A stretch of 64,000 nucleotides of DNA from positions 1-64,000 of the IMG/VR virus record IMGVR_UViG_3300007513_000031. One strand, given 5' to 3'. Source of the DNA: a virus. The notes below the pieces were generated by a model. That model had not been told where the DNA came from. It ran no database searches and saw only the letters and a program-made list of their open reading frames with translations. Within the stretch, counting starts at the first letter, position 1. Every line of letters begins with the position of its first letter. Of this stretch, positions 49,364 through 58,685 are shown piece after piece. Made by a program: the position numbers and the translations under genes.

Positions 49364-49618
49364 ATGAACCACAAAGAAAGAATGTTACAGAAAATAGAAC
49401 AATTAGGCTTAATTGTTATTCATACAGAAATTGCACCATATGGTTCTGGAACTCGTAGATATATGGTTGGACGGAATATAGAAGCACCTGAAAAATCTCA
49501 TCAAATGGGCAGTGGTAAATGGCAAATGACTAAAGGTGTACAGGAATGGCTTACACCCGAACCACTTAATGGACCAGACTTAGAAGCTTGGTTAAAAGAT
49601 TACGAAAACTTTCATTAA
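49364..49618 (+). CDS. Uncharacterised small protein (84 residues)
   Basis: An alpha/beta protein with MLQKIEQLGLIVIHTEIAPYGSGTRRYMVGRN and a Trp-rich acidic end. No known motif. Its stop overlaps the next ATG (TAATG), so it is coupled to the 2OG-oxygenase-like gene. Function unknown. Confidence 0.5.
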   Translation: MNHKERMLQKIEQLGLIVIHTEIAPYGSGTRRYMVGRNIEAPEKSHQMGSGKWQMTKGVQEWLTPEPLNGPDLEAWLKDYENFH

Positions 49619-50226
49619 TGATTGGGCAAAATTTTGTTGATAAATGCATTAGCACAGATGTAATTACTACTCCATGGCCTCATCAAATTATTGAAAACAC
49701 ATTTGATGAATCTGTATTTGAAAAATTAAAAACACAATGTATTGAAAAATTAAATTTTCCAACAACAGAATTAGTACAAATTCATCCAAAAGATTATAAA
49801 GAATATGGAATAGATTTTTATAACGAAACTTTGAATATATGTGAAAGTTTATATGAAAATATAAAAGTGTTATGTGGCAAGTATCCAAAGCATAGATGGT
49901 ATGAAAACCTAGGAGTCAATGTACATATATCTGTTACTCCACCATTACCATGGCAGTTTCACATACACCAGGAAGGTCTTGAAAAAATTTGGAGTGCTGT
50001 AACATATGTCTCGCCAGAAAATAATGTTGGGACTAAATTTTATACAGCACAAACTAAAGATGCCTACGTAGGCGAAGCAAAATGGAAACCTAATAATACA
50101 TTTATTTTTTGTGGACAAGAAGGACATACTTGGCACTCATATGAAAGTAATAAAAATACTAACCGTATTACATTTAATACTTTTATTATGAAGTATAGAA
50201 AAAGAGTAACTTTTTATACCAATTAA
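49618..50226 (+). CDS. 2-oxoglutarate/Fe(II)-oxygenase-like protein
   Basis: The 202-residue protein's C-terminal half follows a 2OG-oxygenase jelly-roll pattern. It reads WQFHIHQEGLEKIWSAVTYVSPENNVGTKFY (first His and possible acid), then KPNNTFIFCGQEGHTWHSYESNKNTNRITFN (distal His and Arg). The His/acid dyad is not in the strict H-x-D form, so activity needs checking. Family members hydroxylate proteins, sugars or small molecules. The N-terminal frame extends further, but the ATG at 49618 overlaps the previous stop and gives the natural start. Confidence 0.6.
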   Translation: MIGQNFVDKCISTDVITTPWPHQIIENTFDESVFEKLKTQCIEKLNFPTTELVQIHPKDYKEYGIDFYNETLNICESLYENIKVLCGKYPKHRWYENLGVNVHISVTPPLPWQFHIHQEGLEKIWSAVTYVSPENNVGTKFYTAQTKDAYVGEAKWKPNNTFIFCGQEGHTWHSYESNKNTNRITFNTFIMKYRKRVTFYTN

Positions 50227-50825
50227 TTTTTCCAGTACAATTTATCTATTTGATTAACTTTTCCATGATCCCCTATAATGGCACTACTGTTAAATCCTAA
50301 ACTTTGCATAAATAGGTCCATCTCATCTACATCAGGTATAAGAGGTTGTTTAGGGTCTTTATATAAATTTACCTCGTTTAAAACATAAGTTGCTCTTTTA
50401 AAAATCTCCGGCGAGCCTTTCATTACTAAAAGTTCTGCACCTTGTACATCTTGTTTAATAAAATCATAAGTTGCATCGTTGCCAACAATAGATTTAAGTG
50501 TTTGCATTTTTCTTTTTTCTACTGCTTGTGAAGGAAATGTGTCAATTCCAAATATGTTTGATCCTTTAGTATAAGTTATTTTATGGCCTTTAATCTGTCT
50601 TAAGTGCATATCTACTTCTTTATTTTCGTTTCCTAATACAGCAATAAAAACTTCATTTGCACATTTTAATAATCTTCCTTCGTGTTTTTTTCCTGCTTCT
50701 ATGCAAGTATAATGTGCATCAGGCCAAAATTCTTTCACATCTCTAGTCCAACTTCCGTTCCATGCACCTAAATCTAAAATTTTTTTTGGTTTAAAATCTA
50801 AATTTTCTAAATATTCGTACATCAT
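50223..50825 (-). CDS. FkbM-family methyltransferase
   Basis: The 200-residue SAM methyltransferase has motif I ILDLGAWNGSWT (residues 16-27), an acidic loop in CIEAGKKHE, and the FkbM signature FIKQDVQGAELLVMKG. VLNEVNLY is downstream. FkbM enzymes O-methylate sugars or other hydroxyls. The next minus gene is a second FkbM enzyme and overlaps it by 4 bp, so the pair may come from duplication or act in series. Confidence 0.82.
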   Translation of the reverse strand: MMYEYLENLDFKPKKILDLGAWNGSWTRDVKEFWPDAHYTCIEAGKKHEGRLLKCANEVFIAVLGNENKEVDMHLRQIKGHKITYTKGSNIFGIDTFPSQAVEKRKMQTLKSIVGNDATYDFIKQDVQGAELLVMKGSPEIFKRATYVLNEVNLYKDPKQPLIPDVDEMDLFMQSLGFNSSAIIGDHGKVNQIDKLYWKN

Positions 50826-51490
50826 GCTCTATAAAATACTATGTCTGGCCAGATTTTTATAAGAATTTTAAATCCTAAATTTTTTATATACTTTTCAACC
50901 TCTAAATTACTTGAGCCATATTTTTTTGTATTATTATTAAGCTCTACCATAATATACTGTACATTAGATTGGTTCTCATCGTTGAATGTTAAAGTCTTAT
51001 AGGCACCTTCAAGCACACGCATTTCATACCCTTCGACATCTATTTTTATCATATCTACGTCATCATAATTCCAATAATCAATATTAAACATTTGAACATC
51101 TTGAATATTGCTAGATTCTTTTCCTACTCTAGTATTTTGTGTTGCACTTTCTTGTGTTAAAGACACATTACAAAGTTTATCTCCTATTGCAAGTTTATTG
51201 CAAGTAACATGATTAAATGGTCCCATATTTTTTTGCAAACATTCAAAATTTGTTTTATTTGGTTCAAAAGCAATCACACGTTTACAATAAGGTTGCATTG
51301 TCTTGCTCCAAGTACCACACCAAGCACCTACATCTAAAACAGTTTTAAATTTTTTATTTTGTGAATTACAATATTGTACAAAACTTTTTAAACATTTATC
51401 TTGCATATGTGGAGCACCTTTTTTCCTCCATTGTTCTATTTGAGCATCATCTGATGGTAGCCAAAGATCGTTTATTTTTTCTATGTTCAT
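50822..51490 (-). CDS. FkbM-family methyltransferase (second copy)
   Basis: The 222-residue protein has motif I VLDVGAWCGTWS, FEPNKTNFECLQKN, and the FkbM block MIKIDVEGYEMRVLEGAYKTL, followed by YIMVELNNN. It is closer to the canonical FkbM sequence (D-V-E-G-x-E) than its neighbour. The overlapping gene order with the adjacent minus-strand genes indicates an operon of four: SGNH hydrolase, glycosyltransferase-like protein, and two methyltransferases. Confidence 0.85.
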   Translation of the reverse strand: MNIEKINDLWLPSDDAQIEQWRKKGAPHMQDKCLKSFVQYCNSQNKKFKTVLDVGAWCGTWSKTMQPYCKRVIAFEPNKTNFECLQKNMGPFNHVTCNKLAIGDKLCNVSLTQESATQNTRVGKESSNIQDVQMFNIDYWNYDDVDMIKIDVEGYEMRVLEGAYKTLTFNDENQSNVQYIMVELNNNTKKYGSSNLEVEKYIKNLGFKILIKIWPDIVFYRA

Positions 51491-52299
51491 AAAATACCTT
51501 TATCCATTAAAATTTCTATAGCAGTTCCGTTTGTAAATTCTTCAGGTGTAAATTGTTGATAGGCTAAACTATTTAACCATGGTTCTGGGTCAGCATAAAA
51601 AGGTTCTTCTATATCTGCTAAATGTAAATTACCCATTGCCTTAGCAAAACTTTTTTCATCACAAAATACAGGTTTACCCATACACACTGCTTCAATGGCA
51701 CTAATTGAACAACTTGTTACACACGCCCAAGCATCTTTTAAATCTTCAGAAAGTGGAACTGTTGCCTCACTTGGTCCTGATGTTCCTCTACCTCTGGGTT
51801 TTTCTCTAACCTTGATTGGCCTGTCTGTATATCTTTTAATTTCTTCTACTGTTTCTTGTATCCAGTTTGGCCTATCTAAATAATTGTGTATTCCTGTTGA
51901 ACTAGGACAAACTAATATATGAGATCCTGTTAAGGTTGGTGCTTTTATTGTGATATTAAACTTGTCAAATCTATCAGACTTACAATCTTTTATAAAAGGA
52001 ACGTGTATTCTACTTTTACAAATACGCCAATAATGGTTGTCTGGTTTTAAATTATTATTATCAAATCTTCCAAAATATGGTGTATCAGTAAACCAAAATT
52101 GCTGTTTACGTGCTTCTAATTTTTTAATTAGTTGTAAGTTATTATTAACAAATCCCCAAAACATTGAATTAGCTAAAGGCTCTGTTGCAACACTATTATC
52201 ATTTACTATAACTTGTTCAGGCCAAGACTTTTCAACTCCATTAAACACTTCCCATGCCTTGCTATTTGGATTATTAAATGGTGCGTAAATTGTTAGCAT
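51487..52299 (-). CDS. Glycosyltransferase-like protein, island family member A
   Basis: The 270-residue protein has a second half with ETVEEIKRYTDRPIKVREKPRGR, then DAWACVTSCSISAIEAVCMGKPVFCDE, then LADIEEPFYADPEPWLNSLAYQQFTPEEFTNGTAIEI. The same ordered blocks are in the genes at 54083, 54888 and 59542. The S-x-x-x-A-x-E/x-x-x-x-x-G-x-P-V-F arrangement recalls the C-terminal donor-binding domain of capsule transferases (KpsC/LpsZ or CDP-glycerol transferase type). Expected activity is sugar or polyol-phosphate transfer, but it is only family-level inference. Confidence 0.6.
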   Translation of the reverse strand: MLTIYAPFNNPNSKAWEVFNGVEKSWPEQVIVNDNSVATEPLANSMFWGFVNNNLQLIKKLEARKQQFWFTDTPYFGRFDNNNLKPDNHYWRICKSRIHVPFIKDCKSDRFDKFNITIKAPTLTGSHILVCPSSTGIHNYLDRPNWIQETVEEIKRYTDRPIKVREKPRGRGTSGPSEATVPLSEDLKDAWACVTSCSISAIEAVCMGKPVFCDEKSFAKAMGNLHLADIEEPFYADPEPWLNSLAYQQFTPEEFTNGTAIEILMDKGIL

Positions 52300-52939
52300 C
52301 TATAAATTCTTTCAGTTCGTTTGCCCATTGTGTATGTCCTTTAACTGATGGGTGTGGGTCGTTTGGACTTACAATCATGTTTTCTTTCATTACAAAATCA
52401 TAATGATTACTATTAAATTTAAAAAACCTTTTTTCATCTATGCTTTCAACTATTTTATTAAAGTCAGCATTATTTAAATTAACTGCATTAGGTAAAGCAT
52501 TGTACATTACATATGGAATTTTGTTTAATTTAAAATACGTTTGTAAGTCAAAAACATGATCTAAAAAATTCATTGTAGCAGTATCATCAATATCCCAGCC
52601 GAGATTTGAATTAACAAATCTAAGTTGATCTGCAACTTTCCAAGTACGCCAAGTTAACTCCATATTAGGTATTCTACCTTTTTTCCAACCATCGTTAGTA
52701 ACATAATCATTTCTAAATAAACTAGACCAACCTATAACTGCAAATGTATCTTTGTATCCGTTTTGTTCAAACCATAATTTTGTAGTAAAGCTGATCCGAT
52801 CATTGCCTCTGCCTCCCATAGCTAGATTAAATAATTGTAAATTATATTGTTCAGCAAGTATTTTTGTTACAAATGTATTAACATCATCTTTAGGACGAGG
52901 ACCTAAAAAACTACAACCATTTGAAAACAATTTAGACAT
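52274..52939 (-). CDS. SGNH/GDSL-type hydrolase
   Basis: The 221-residue protein has block I SNGCSFLGP (nucleophile Ser in the G-x-S context, residues 6-14), block II NLAMGGRGND (oxyanion Gly), and block V SPNDPHPSVKGHTQWANEL (D-x-x-H dyad). Members remove or transfer acyl groups on glycans. It is the first gene of the minus-strand operon. Its start overlaps a promoter region serving the divergent GT61 gene. Confidence 0.78.
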   Translation of the reverse strand: MSKLFSNGCSFLGPRPKDDVNTFVTKILAEQYNLQLFNLAMGGRGNDRISFTTKLWFEQNGYKDTFAVIGWSSLFRNDYVTNDGWKKGRIPNMELTWRTWKVADQLRFVNSNLGWDIDDTATMNFLDHVFDLQTYFKLNKIPYVMYNALPNAVNLNNADFNKIVESIDEKRFFKFNSNHYDFVMKENMIVSPNDPHPSVKGHTQWANELKEFIDANNLRTI

Positions 52940-52960
52940 ACTGCTATTTTATAGTATAAT
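52933..52960 (+). promoter_or_regulatory. Sigma70-like promoter TAGACA-N16-TATAAT
   Basis: -35 TAGACA at 52933-52938 and perfect -10 TATAAT at 52955-52960. It lies 8 nt upstream of the GT61 ATG at 52969; no Shine-Dalgarno. Confidence 0.6.
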
Positions 52961-52968
52961 TATTTAAA

Positions 52969-54063
52969 ATGCAAACAGTGAAAAATATTACCAGCATAAA
53001 ATACTTCTTAGATCGTTTTGAAACAGTGGATAATGAGTACTCTTTTGACGTGAAATATCACGAGAAGGCACCTAAAACACATTTTCATAGTTTGCCAACT
53101 TTTGTTGCTGAGTTTAGGAACTGTTCAGTTAATACTTTGCCTTGTTTAATTACTGAGGATAGACATCTTATAACTGAAAATGTTTGGCCTTTATTACACA
53201 AATACAAATACAAACCCCAAAAAATCCACGGTTTATGGAATGAATGGACTAACCCTACTATTGATATTGAAATACCTACAATTAAAAAACAACTTGACGG
53301 TGCAGGTAGATTTGTTTGGTTGCCTATAGACAAAGAGAGTGCAAACAATCCGTGGCATATATGGATTGATGTTATATCAAAATTTAGATTAATAGAAAAA
53401 AGAGGTGTATTAAATTTTTCAAGATTCATTTATGTATTAAGCAATCCTAGTGCTTACTTTGATAAAGTTGCTAAAGAAATGTTTCCAGATTTAAAATATT
53501 ATGTTATGCCTGAAGGAGAAACTTGGCGTTTCCAACATTTAATTGTTCCGTCAATGAGCAATCATGATGATGGTATAACAACACCACATCTTCCAGCTTG
53601 GCTAAGACATTTTAAAGGACTGTTTGGTTTAAAAGGTTTAGAACCACATAGAAAAATAATTGTATTAAGACCTGGTGCAAAAACAAGAAAACTAGTTAAC
53701 TCAGCCGAACTAGTACTAGCATTAAAAGGTTGGGAAACAGTTGCATTAGAAAATATGACTATAAAAGAACAATTTAAAACTTTTGCAGAAGCAACTCATA
53801 TACTAGCGGCCCATGGTGCAGGACTAATAAATTTACTTTGGTGCAAACCAGATACAAAAGTAATTGAAATACAAGATAGAAGAATGCTACATAAAAAAGT
53901 TTATCCTTTATTATCTCATCATTTAGGATTAAAACACGAATTACACCTAGCAACAACAATACCAATTGGATATCAAAATAAAAAACCTAAAGGGGTCAAA
54001 AGAATCAATGACTTAATAAATTTTGAGGTTAATATACCAGATTTAATTAGGCTTTTGGATTGA
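52969..54063 (+). CDS. GT61-family glycosyltransferase
   Basis: The 364-residue protein carries the GT61 (DUF563) hallmarks: KIIVLRPGAKTRKLVNSAELVLALKGWETV, then EQFKTFAEATHILAAHGAGLINLLWCKPDTKVIEIQ near residue 280. These enzymes transfer xylose, GlcNAc or related sugars in capsule and glycoprotein pathways. The N-terminal half is variable and would bind acceptor. It is transcribed divergently from the minus-strand operon by a sigma70-like promoter. Confidence 0.82.
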   Translation: MQTVKNITSIKYFLDRFETVDNEYSFDVKYHEKAPKTHFHSLPTFVAEFRNCSVNTLPCLITEDRHLITENVWPLLHKYKYKPQKIHGLWNEWTNPTIDIEIPTIKKQLDGAGRFVWLPIDKESANNPWHIWIDVISKFRLIEKRGVLNFSRFIYVLSNPSAYFDKVAKEMFPDLKYYVMPEGETWRFQHLIVPSMSNHDDGITTPHLPAWLRHFKGLFGLKGLEPHRKIIVLRPGAKTRKLVNSAELVLALKGWETVALENMTIKEQFKTFAEATHILAAHGAGLINLLWCKPDTKVIEIQDRRMLHKKVYPLLSHHLGLKHELHLATTIPIGYQNKKPKGVKRINDLINFEVNIPDLIRLLD

Positions 54064-54082
54064 TATCGTTTAAAATTATAAT

Positions 54083-54898
54083 ATGATTTATTGTGTAAAA
54101 ACTGAAAGACATAACACAGAAAAGTACATTGAAAATATAGCTAGAGGTTTACCAAACTCTAAACTTGTATCATATAAAGAAACAATTAATTCAACCGATG
54201 CTAAAAAAGTTGCGTTTATGGGATTTTTGCGAGGAAGTAATTTGGTATATAGATGGGCCGAAACAAAAGGAATAGACTTCTATTATCTTGATAGGCCTTA
54301 TTGGGGAGAAAGTAGAGGTACACCTTACTGGATGAGATGTACTAAAAATCAACACGTTAAAACAATCGTTGATAACAAACCCGATGATAGATTTAAACAA
54401 ACATTTAAAAATGAAATACTGCCTTATCATAAAAACGGAAAATATATTTTAGTCGTTCCACCTAGTCATTCAATTGCATTAATGTTTAATGGTGGTTCAT
54501 GGTTAGAAGATACACTAAAAATATTGAAGGAGAATACAGATAGAGAAATAGTTATTAGAGAAAAACCTTATAATCCTAAATCATTTTTTGATGGTGAAGG
54601 AAAGTTAATGCCTGGACCAAGTGCAAATAAACAACCACAAAAACCATTTGAATGGGATCAAGTTCATGCAGTTGTAACATTTAATAGTTCAATTACAATT
54701 AAAGCATTAACAAACGGTGTACCTTGCTTTGCTAACTTTGAAAACCCTTGTTTGCCTATATGTGAGCAAGACTTTAGTAAAATAGAAACACCTATATACG
54801 AAGATCCTAGACCAGTGTTTCATTCACTTGCTTATGGTCAATTTACACAAGAAGAATTTAGAAGCGGATACGCTATGGAGATATTAGATGGACGTTGA
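54083..54898 (+). CDS. Glycosyltransferase-like protein, island family member B
   Basis: The 271-residue protein shares ordered blocks with members A, C and D. They are YILVVPPSHSIALMFNG, KILKENTDREIVIREKP, VHAVVTFNSSITIKALTNGVPCFANFE, and IYEDPRPVFHSLAYGQFTQEEFRSGYAMEIL. N-terminal GFLRGSNLVYRW replaces the NNNLQLIKKLE segment of A. The end overlaps the next gene by 11 bp. Presumably it transfers a sugar or polyol-phosphate on the same glycan as its paralogues. Confidence 0.6.
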   Translation: MIYCVKTERHNTEKYIENIARGLPNSKLVSYKETINSTDAKKVAFMGFLRGSNLVYRWAETKGIDFYYLDRPYWGESRGTPYWMRCTKNQHVKTIVDNKPDDRFKQTFKNEILPYHKNGKYILVVPPSHSIALMFNGGSWLEDTLKILKENTDREIVIREKPYNPKSFFDGEGKLMPGPSANKQPQKPFEWDQVHAVVTFNSSITIKALTNGVPCFANFENPCLPICEQDFSKIETPIYEDPRPVFHSLAYGQFTQEEFRSGYAMEILDGR

Positions 54899-55895
54899 GA
54901 TATTTAGACGTACAGTAAAAGATCGTAGACGTGGCGCTAGTTGGGATCTTTTAAAATATATGGCAGAAGGAATTAAAGCTGTTGGAGATAATCCTATTAT
55001 GGTTAATGAAAATAAAACAGGTTCATGGACTGAAAACGAAATGGAGCCTACTGCTAAAATAGGTTGTATGTTTGGCTACGGTGGTTCAAAACAAATGCAT
55101 CATACTAAAGGTAGACGAAGGGATTTAGTTGAACGTGCAAAGAAAAAAGGCATTTACATTATTACTTTTGATGGCGGTATACTATCAAGTTTTGGCAATA
55201 CAATAACAGATCCTAATCATCATTGGCGTGTAGCATTATATTCTCCAATGAATAATGGAAACTTTTTAAGTGATAATAGTCCACCAGATAGGTGGGAAAA
55301 AATGAGAGCATTGTGGAAAATAAAATACGAACCATGGCGGAAATCCAATCCAGAAGATCCAATATTATTTGTACTACAACCAAAAGATAATTGGAGTATG
55401 AACGAATTAGATCCTATTGATTGGTTTAATGATGTACATAAAAAACTAAGACCATTAACAAAAAGAAAATTTTTAATACGTCCACACCCAAATCACATGG
55501 CCGCAATGGAAAATAGAAAAAACGAATTTCCTAAAGATTGTGAACTTATAATAGGACAAAAGTTTTTTAGTGGTGATGAGAAAAAGCATTATAGATTCAA
55601 CTTCCAAGACGCATTAAATAATTGTCATGCTGTTATTACTCACAATTCTACTGCCAGTATCGACTCTTGCGTTCGTGGAATTCCTACCTTTGTTACCTCA
55701 GATCTTGCAATTTGTTGGCCTGTAGCAAACACTGTTTTAGAAGATATAGAAAATCCAAAATATCCTGATAGAACACAGTGGGTTCATGACTTGGGTTATA
55801 AACAATGGACAGAAAAAGAAATTAGAGACGGCACAGTGTTTAAACGTTTTAAAGAGAAATTATTTCCATTATATAAGGCAAACAATGAAAAGTAA
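54888..55895 (+). CDS. Glycosyltransferase-like protein, island family member C
   Basis: The 335-residue protein's C-terminal half has RKFLIRPHPNHMAAMENR (the R-P-H-P pattern of KpsC/LpsZ-type enzymes), then NNCHAVITHNSTASIDSCVRGIPTFVTSDLA, then IENPKYPDRTQWVHDLGYKQWTEKEIRDG. It is longer than A and B because of an N-terminal extension (residues 1-70). It overlaps the preceding and following genes by 11 bp each, a tight operon. Confidence 0.65.
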   Translation: MDVEIFRRTVKDRRRGASWDLLKYMAEGIKAVGDNPIMVNENKTGSWTENEMEPTAKIGCMFGYGGSKQMHHTKGRRRDLVERAKKKGIYIITFDGGILSSFGNTITDPNHHWRVALYSPMNNGNFLSDNSPPDRWEKMRALWKIKYEPWRKSNPEDPILFVLQPKDNWSMNELDPIDWFNDVHKKLRPLTKRKFLIRPHPNHMAAMENRKNEFPKDCELIIGQKFFSGDEKKHYRFNFQDALNNCHAVITHNSTASIDSCVRGIPTFVTSDLAICWPVANTVLEDIENPKYPDRTQWVHDLGYKQWTEKEIRDGTVFKRFKEKLFPLYKANNEK

Positions 55896-56700
55896 AAGAA
55901 TATCGAATCCTGAGAAATATCCGCGGAGGATCATTTTACTAAGATATCAATATAAGTTTTGTCATTACTTAATATCAAGTTTTCCTCGTTGTGGGCGTAC
56001 TTGGGTAAAATATTTTTTAGGTTATTATATTTCAAAAAATTACAATGTTGCTTATAAAAAACAATTAGATAAAAATAGATTGTCGGAACCAAATCTTGGC
56101 ATACCTCTAATATTGTTTAGACACGACTATCTAAGTCTGCCGGGATTTATCCCATGGGAAGATTATTTTAATATAGTAAAAGAAAATAAATTTTTATTTG
56201 AAGAAGCGATGGAACGACAAAAAATAATATATTTGTTTAGAGATCCAATAGATGTATTGTTTAGTTTTTGGCCATACCTACAAGATATTCCTTATAAAAA
56301 TTTTGAATGCCCAAAGCATGAAAATATTATAAGTTTTGCTGGAGAAAAATATTGGGGCATGGACAGCATTATTAATTTTATGAATTTACAATTAGATCAT
56401 CATGACAAACACAAAAAGAAAAAACTAATTATAAAATATGAAACCCTTAAACAAGAGGACAAGGAATGGAAAAAAATAATAAACTTTATATTTGGGCAGT
56501 TTAATGAAGAAGCATTTGAATATGCTAAAGAACAAACTACTTGGAATAAACTGCAACCTACTAACCCAGCTTTTTTTAGAAAAGGCAGATCAAATTATAT
56601 AACTGAATTACAAAAGGAGCAACAAAAAATATTATTAAACTGGCCAGGATTAGCAAAATTAAATGAAAGAATAAAAAAAAATTATGACTTATATTGTTAA
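55885..56700 (+). CDS. Sulfotransferase
   Basis: 271 residues from the chosen ATG ([13 protein letters not shown]). The 5'-phosphosulfate loop is [18 protein letters not shown] near residue 30, and the 3'-phosphate block is [18 protein letters not shown]. The form is closer to Sulfotransfer_1 (S-x-P-R-S/C-G-x-T-W) than the protein at 5984. The start overlaps the C gene by 11 bp and is preceded by aagg. It would sulfate a glycan made or modified by the adjacent transferases. Confidence 0.8.
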   Translation: MKSKRISNPEKYPRRIILLRYQYKFCHYLISSFPRCGRTWVKYFLGYYISKNYNVAYKKQLDKNRLSEPNLGIPLILFRHDYLSLPGFIPWEDYFNIVKENKFLFEEAMERQKIIYLFRDPIDVLFSFWPYLQDIPYKNFECPKHENIISFAGEKYWGMDSIINFMNLQLDHHDKHKKKKLIIKYETLKQEDKEWKKIINFIFGQFNEEAFEYAKEQTTWNKLQPTNPAFFRKGRSNYITELQKEQQKILLNWPGLAKLNERIKKNYDLYC

Positions 56701-57019
56701 CGACAAATGTATTAAATGTAAACTAATGGACTGTATTGAAGTTTGTCCTGTTGATTGTTTTTATGAAGGGGAGAATATGCTAGTCATAAAACCAGATGAA
56801 TGTATAGACTGCGGAGTATGTGAACCGGAATGTCCTGTAGATGCAATCGAACCTGATACTAACGAAACGGCAAATAATTGGATTGATCATAATACAAAGT
56901 ACAGCGAATTATGGCCTGTAATTACAAAAAAAGGAACTCCACCAGAAGACGAAGCAAAGTGGAGAGGTGTTCCAGATAAGTTTAAACACTTTAGTGAAAA
57001 GCCTGGAGGACAGGGTTAA
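56684..57019 (+). CDS. fdxA: Seven-iron ferredoxin FdxA
   Basis: The 111-residue protein has Cys 9, 17 and 50 placed as the 3Fe-4S ligands and Cys 21, 40, 43 and 46 as the 4Fe-4S ligands of FdxA (offset by one from Azotobacter FdI). It keeps the [25 protein letters not shown] core and the usual C-terminal W-P-V-I-T-x-K-x-x-P-P-E-D region. It is a low-potential electron carrier of typical alphaproteobacterial type. In a phage it may supply electrons to the radical SAM or 2OG-oxygenase-like enzymes encoded here, or keep a host pathway running. Confidence 0.95.
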   Translation: MTYIVNDKCIKCKLMDCIEVCPVDCFYEGENMLVIKPDECIDCGVCEPECPVDAIEPDTNETANNWIDHNTKYSELWPVITKKGTPPEDEAKWRGVPDKFKHFSEKPGGQG

Positions 57020-57020
57020 T

Positions 57021-58685
57021 ATGTGTGGCATATATGGAATAACAGCAAGAGATCCTGAATTTATAAATCAATATATTAACAAGTGTAAACATAGAGGACC
57101 CGATGGGCAAGGTGTTTGGCACGACGATACTGTTACATTAGGACATAATCTTTTAAGCATCATGGCTGATCCCGGTGTATCTAAACAACCATGGCGTACA
57201 CCTAAAGGAAACAGATTAACTTACAACGGTGAGATATTCAACTACTATAAACTTAAACAAAAATATAAAAACTTTAAAGACACAACAGGTTGTGATACAG
57301 AACTATTAGCATGGGGTCTAGATACATATGGGTTAAACTTTATAGACGAAATAGATTCAATGCATGGCTTTGCATACTATGACATGGCAAAAAAAGAAAT
57401 TATATTAAGCAGAGACCATGCAGGTATAAAACCTGTGTACTATGCAGAAACAAAAGAAGGGTTAGTGTTTGGTTCTGAAATAAAAGGTATGTTAGATAAA
57501 GTCCCTAATTCACGTTCCATAGATAATTTAGCAATGAGTTGTTTGGCACATACAGGTATTAATGCTACACGTAATACTGTGTTTAGTGGAATTAAAAAAT
57601 TATTAGCAGGTGAAACAATAGTTTATAACATATCAAATAAAAAAATAAAATCACATAAAAGAATTTTTATAAAACCAAACAGTAATCTGGATTTTGATCC
57701 CGAAGGGTTCAGAAACATGGCACGTAAAACAGTAAAAATGTGTAGTATTGGGAGAAGAAAAATTGGAGTATTTTTAAGTGGTGGGTTGGATTCAAGTTTA
57801 ATTGCATACGAACTTAAAAATATAATGGGAGAAGCAAACACTTTTACTAACCAGATGAACCCAAATATAATTAGTGGTGGTGAAAACTATAACGAAGATG
57901 CCATCTGTGCTCAAGTATTAGCTGATCAAGAAAACTTTAATCATAAAGAAGTAATAATTACACCTAAAATAATAGAAGACTACTGGGATGATTCGATTTA
58001 TTTTATGGAACAACCTGCATATAATCCAAGTCTTGCCATGTATTGTTATACTAATAAAGTATTACATGACAATGGTATAGTAGTAACAATGGCTGGTGAT
58101 ATGGGTGATGAAATACTAGGTGGGTATCCAAAATATTGGAAAATGAAAAAACTTAAATTTAAAAGCTGGGCCGCTATTATTGATCATTGGACTCGCAGAA
58201 TAAAACGTCCAATAACACATATTAGGGCAACTGTTAGTGGATTGAAGACATGGTTGCTTGTGGATACGAATAATGTGCGTAAGGAACTACTCAAATGCTA
58301 TCCAGACGATTTATGGAATCCCGAAGACCCAATTGGTTCTTATATGGCATTAGATTGTATTACTCAAGTACCAGAAGAATTTTTTAATAGAAATGACAAG
58401 TATGGTATGGCATATGGTATGGAAGGACGTTTTCCGTTAGCAACTAAAATGTTTATGCAATATTGTATGAACATACCTAGTCATTTTAAAATTGGGTCTG
58501 CAAAAGGTGATACAAAAATGTTATCAAAAATTGCTTATAGCGAAAGACTACCTGATAAAATTATTACAAAAATGAAAACGGGTTGGACTGTACCATTACG
58601 AGAATGGTGGAATAAAAATACCAAAGCAGATATACCAGCAATGATAGTAAAAGATTGGATTAAAACTTATAAAATAAAAACGTGA
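57021..58685 (+). CDS. asnB: Glutamine-dependent asparagine synthetase (AsnB-like)
   Basis: The 554-residue protein starts MCGIYG, so Cys2 is the N-terminal nucleophile of the glutaminase half (with HRGPDGQG and YNGEIFNY). The synthetase half has the PP-loop SGGLDSS near residue 255 and the EGRFPLATK, KTGWTVPLREWW blocks. The enzyme adds ammonia from glutamine to an acyl-adenylate. It may make asparagine or amidate a uronic acid of a glycan, as related enzymes in polysaccharide loci do. I chose ATG 57021 because a longer frame would remove Cys2 from the terminus. Shine-Dalgarno ggagga. Confidence 0.9.
   Translation: MCGIYGITARDPEFINQYINKCKHRGPDGQGVWHDDTVTLGHNLLSIMADPGVSKQPWRTPKGNRLTYNGEIFNYYKLKQKYKNFKDTTGCDTELLAWGLDTYGLNFIDEIDSMHGFAYYDMAKKEIILSRDHAGIKPVYYAETKEGLVFGSEIKGMLDKVPNSRSIDNLAMSCLAHTGINATRNTVFSGIKKLLAGETIVYNISNKKIKSHKRIFIKPNSNLDFDPEGFRNMARKTVKMCSIGRRKIGVFLSGGLDSSLIAYELKNIMGEANTFTNQMNPNIISGGENYNEDAICAQVLADQENFNHKEVIITPKIIEDYWDDSIYFMEQPAYNPSLAMYCYTNKVLHDNGIVVTMAGDMGDEILGGYPKYWKMKKLKFKSWAAIIDHWTRRIKRPITHIRATVSGLKTWLLVDTNNVRKELLKCYPDDLWNPEDPIGSYMALDCITQVPEEFFNRNDKYGMAYGMEGRFPLATKMFMQYCMNIPSHFKIGSAKGDTKMLSKIAYSERLPDKIITKMKTGWTVPLREWWNKNTKADIPAMIVKDWIKTYKIKT

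Noticed and set aside
54060-54082. Sigma70 promoter at the start of the 54083 gene
   Set aside because: TATAAT is directly adjacent to the ATG and the nearest TTGATA is only 11 nt away, so geometry is wrong.
56967-57020. Longer N-terminus of the asparagine synthetase
   Set aside because: It would bury the catalytic Cys2, which must be N-terminal after Met removal, and overlaps the ferredoxin gene.
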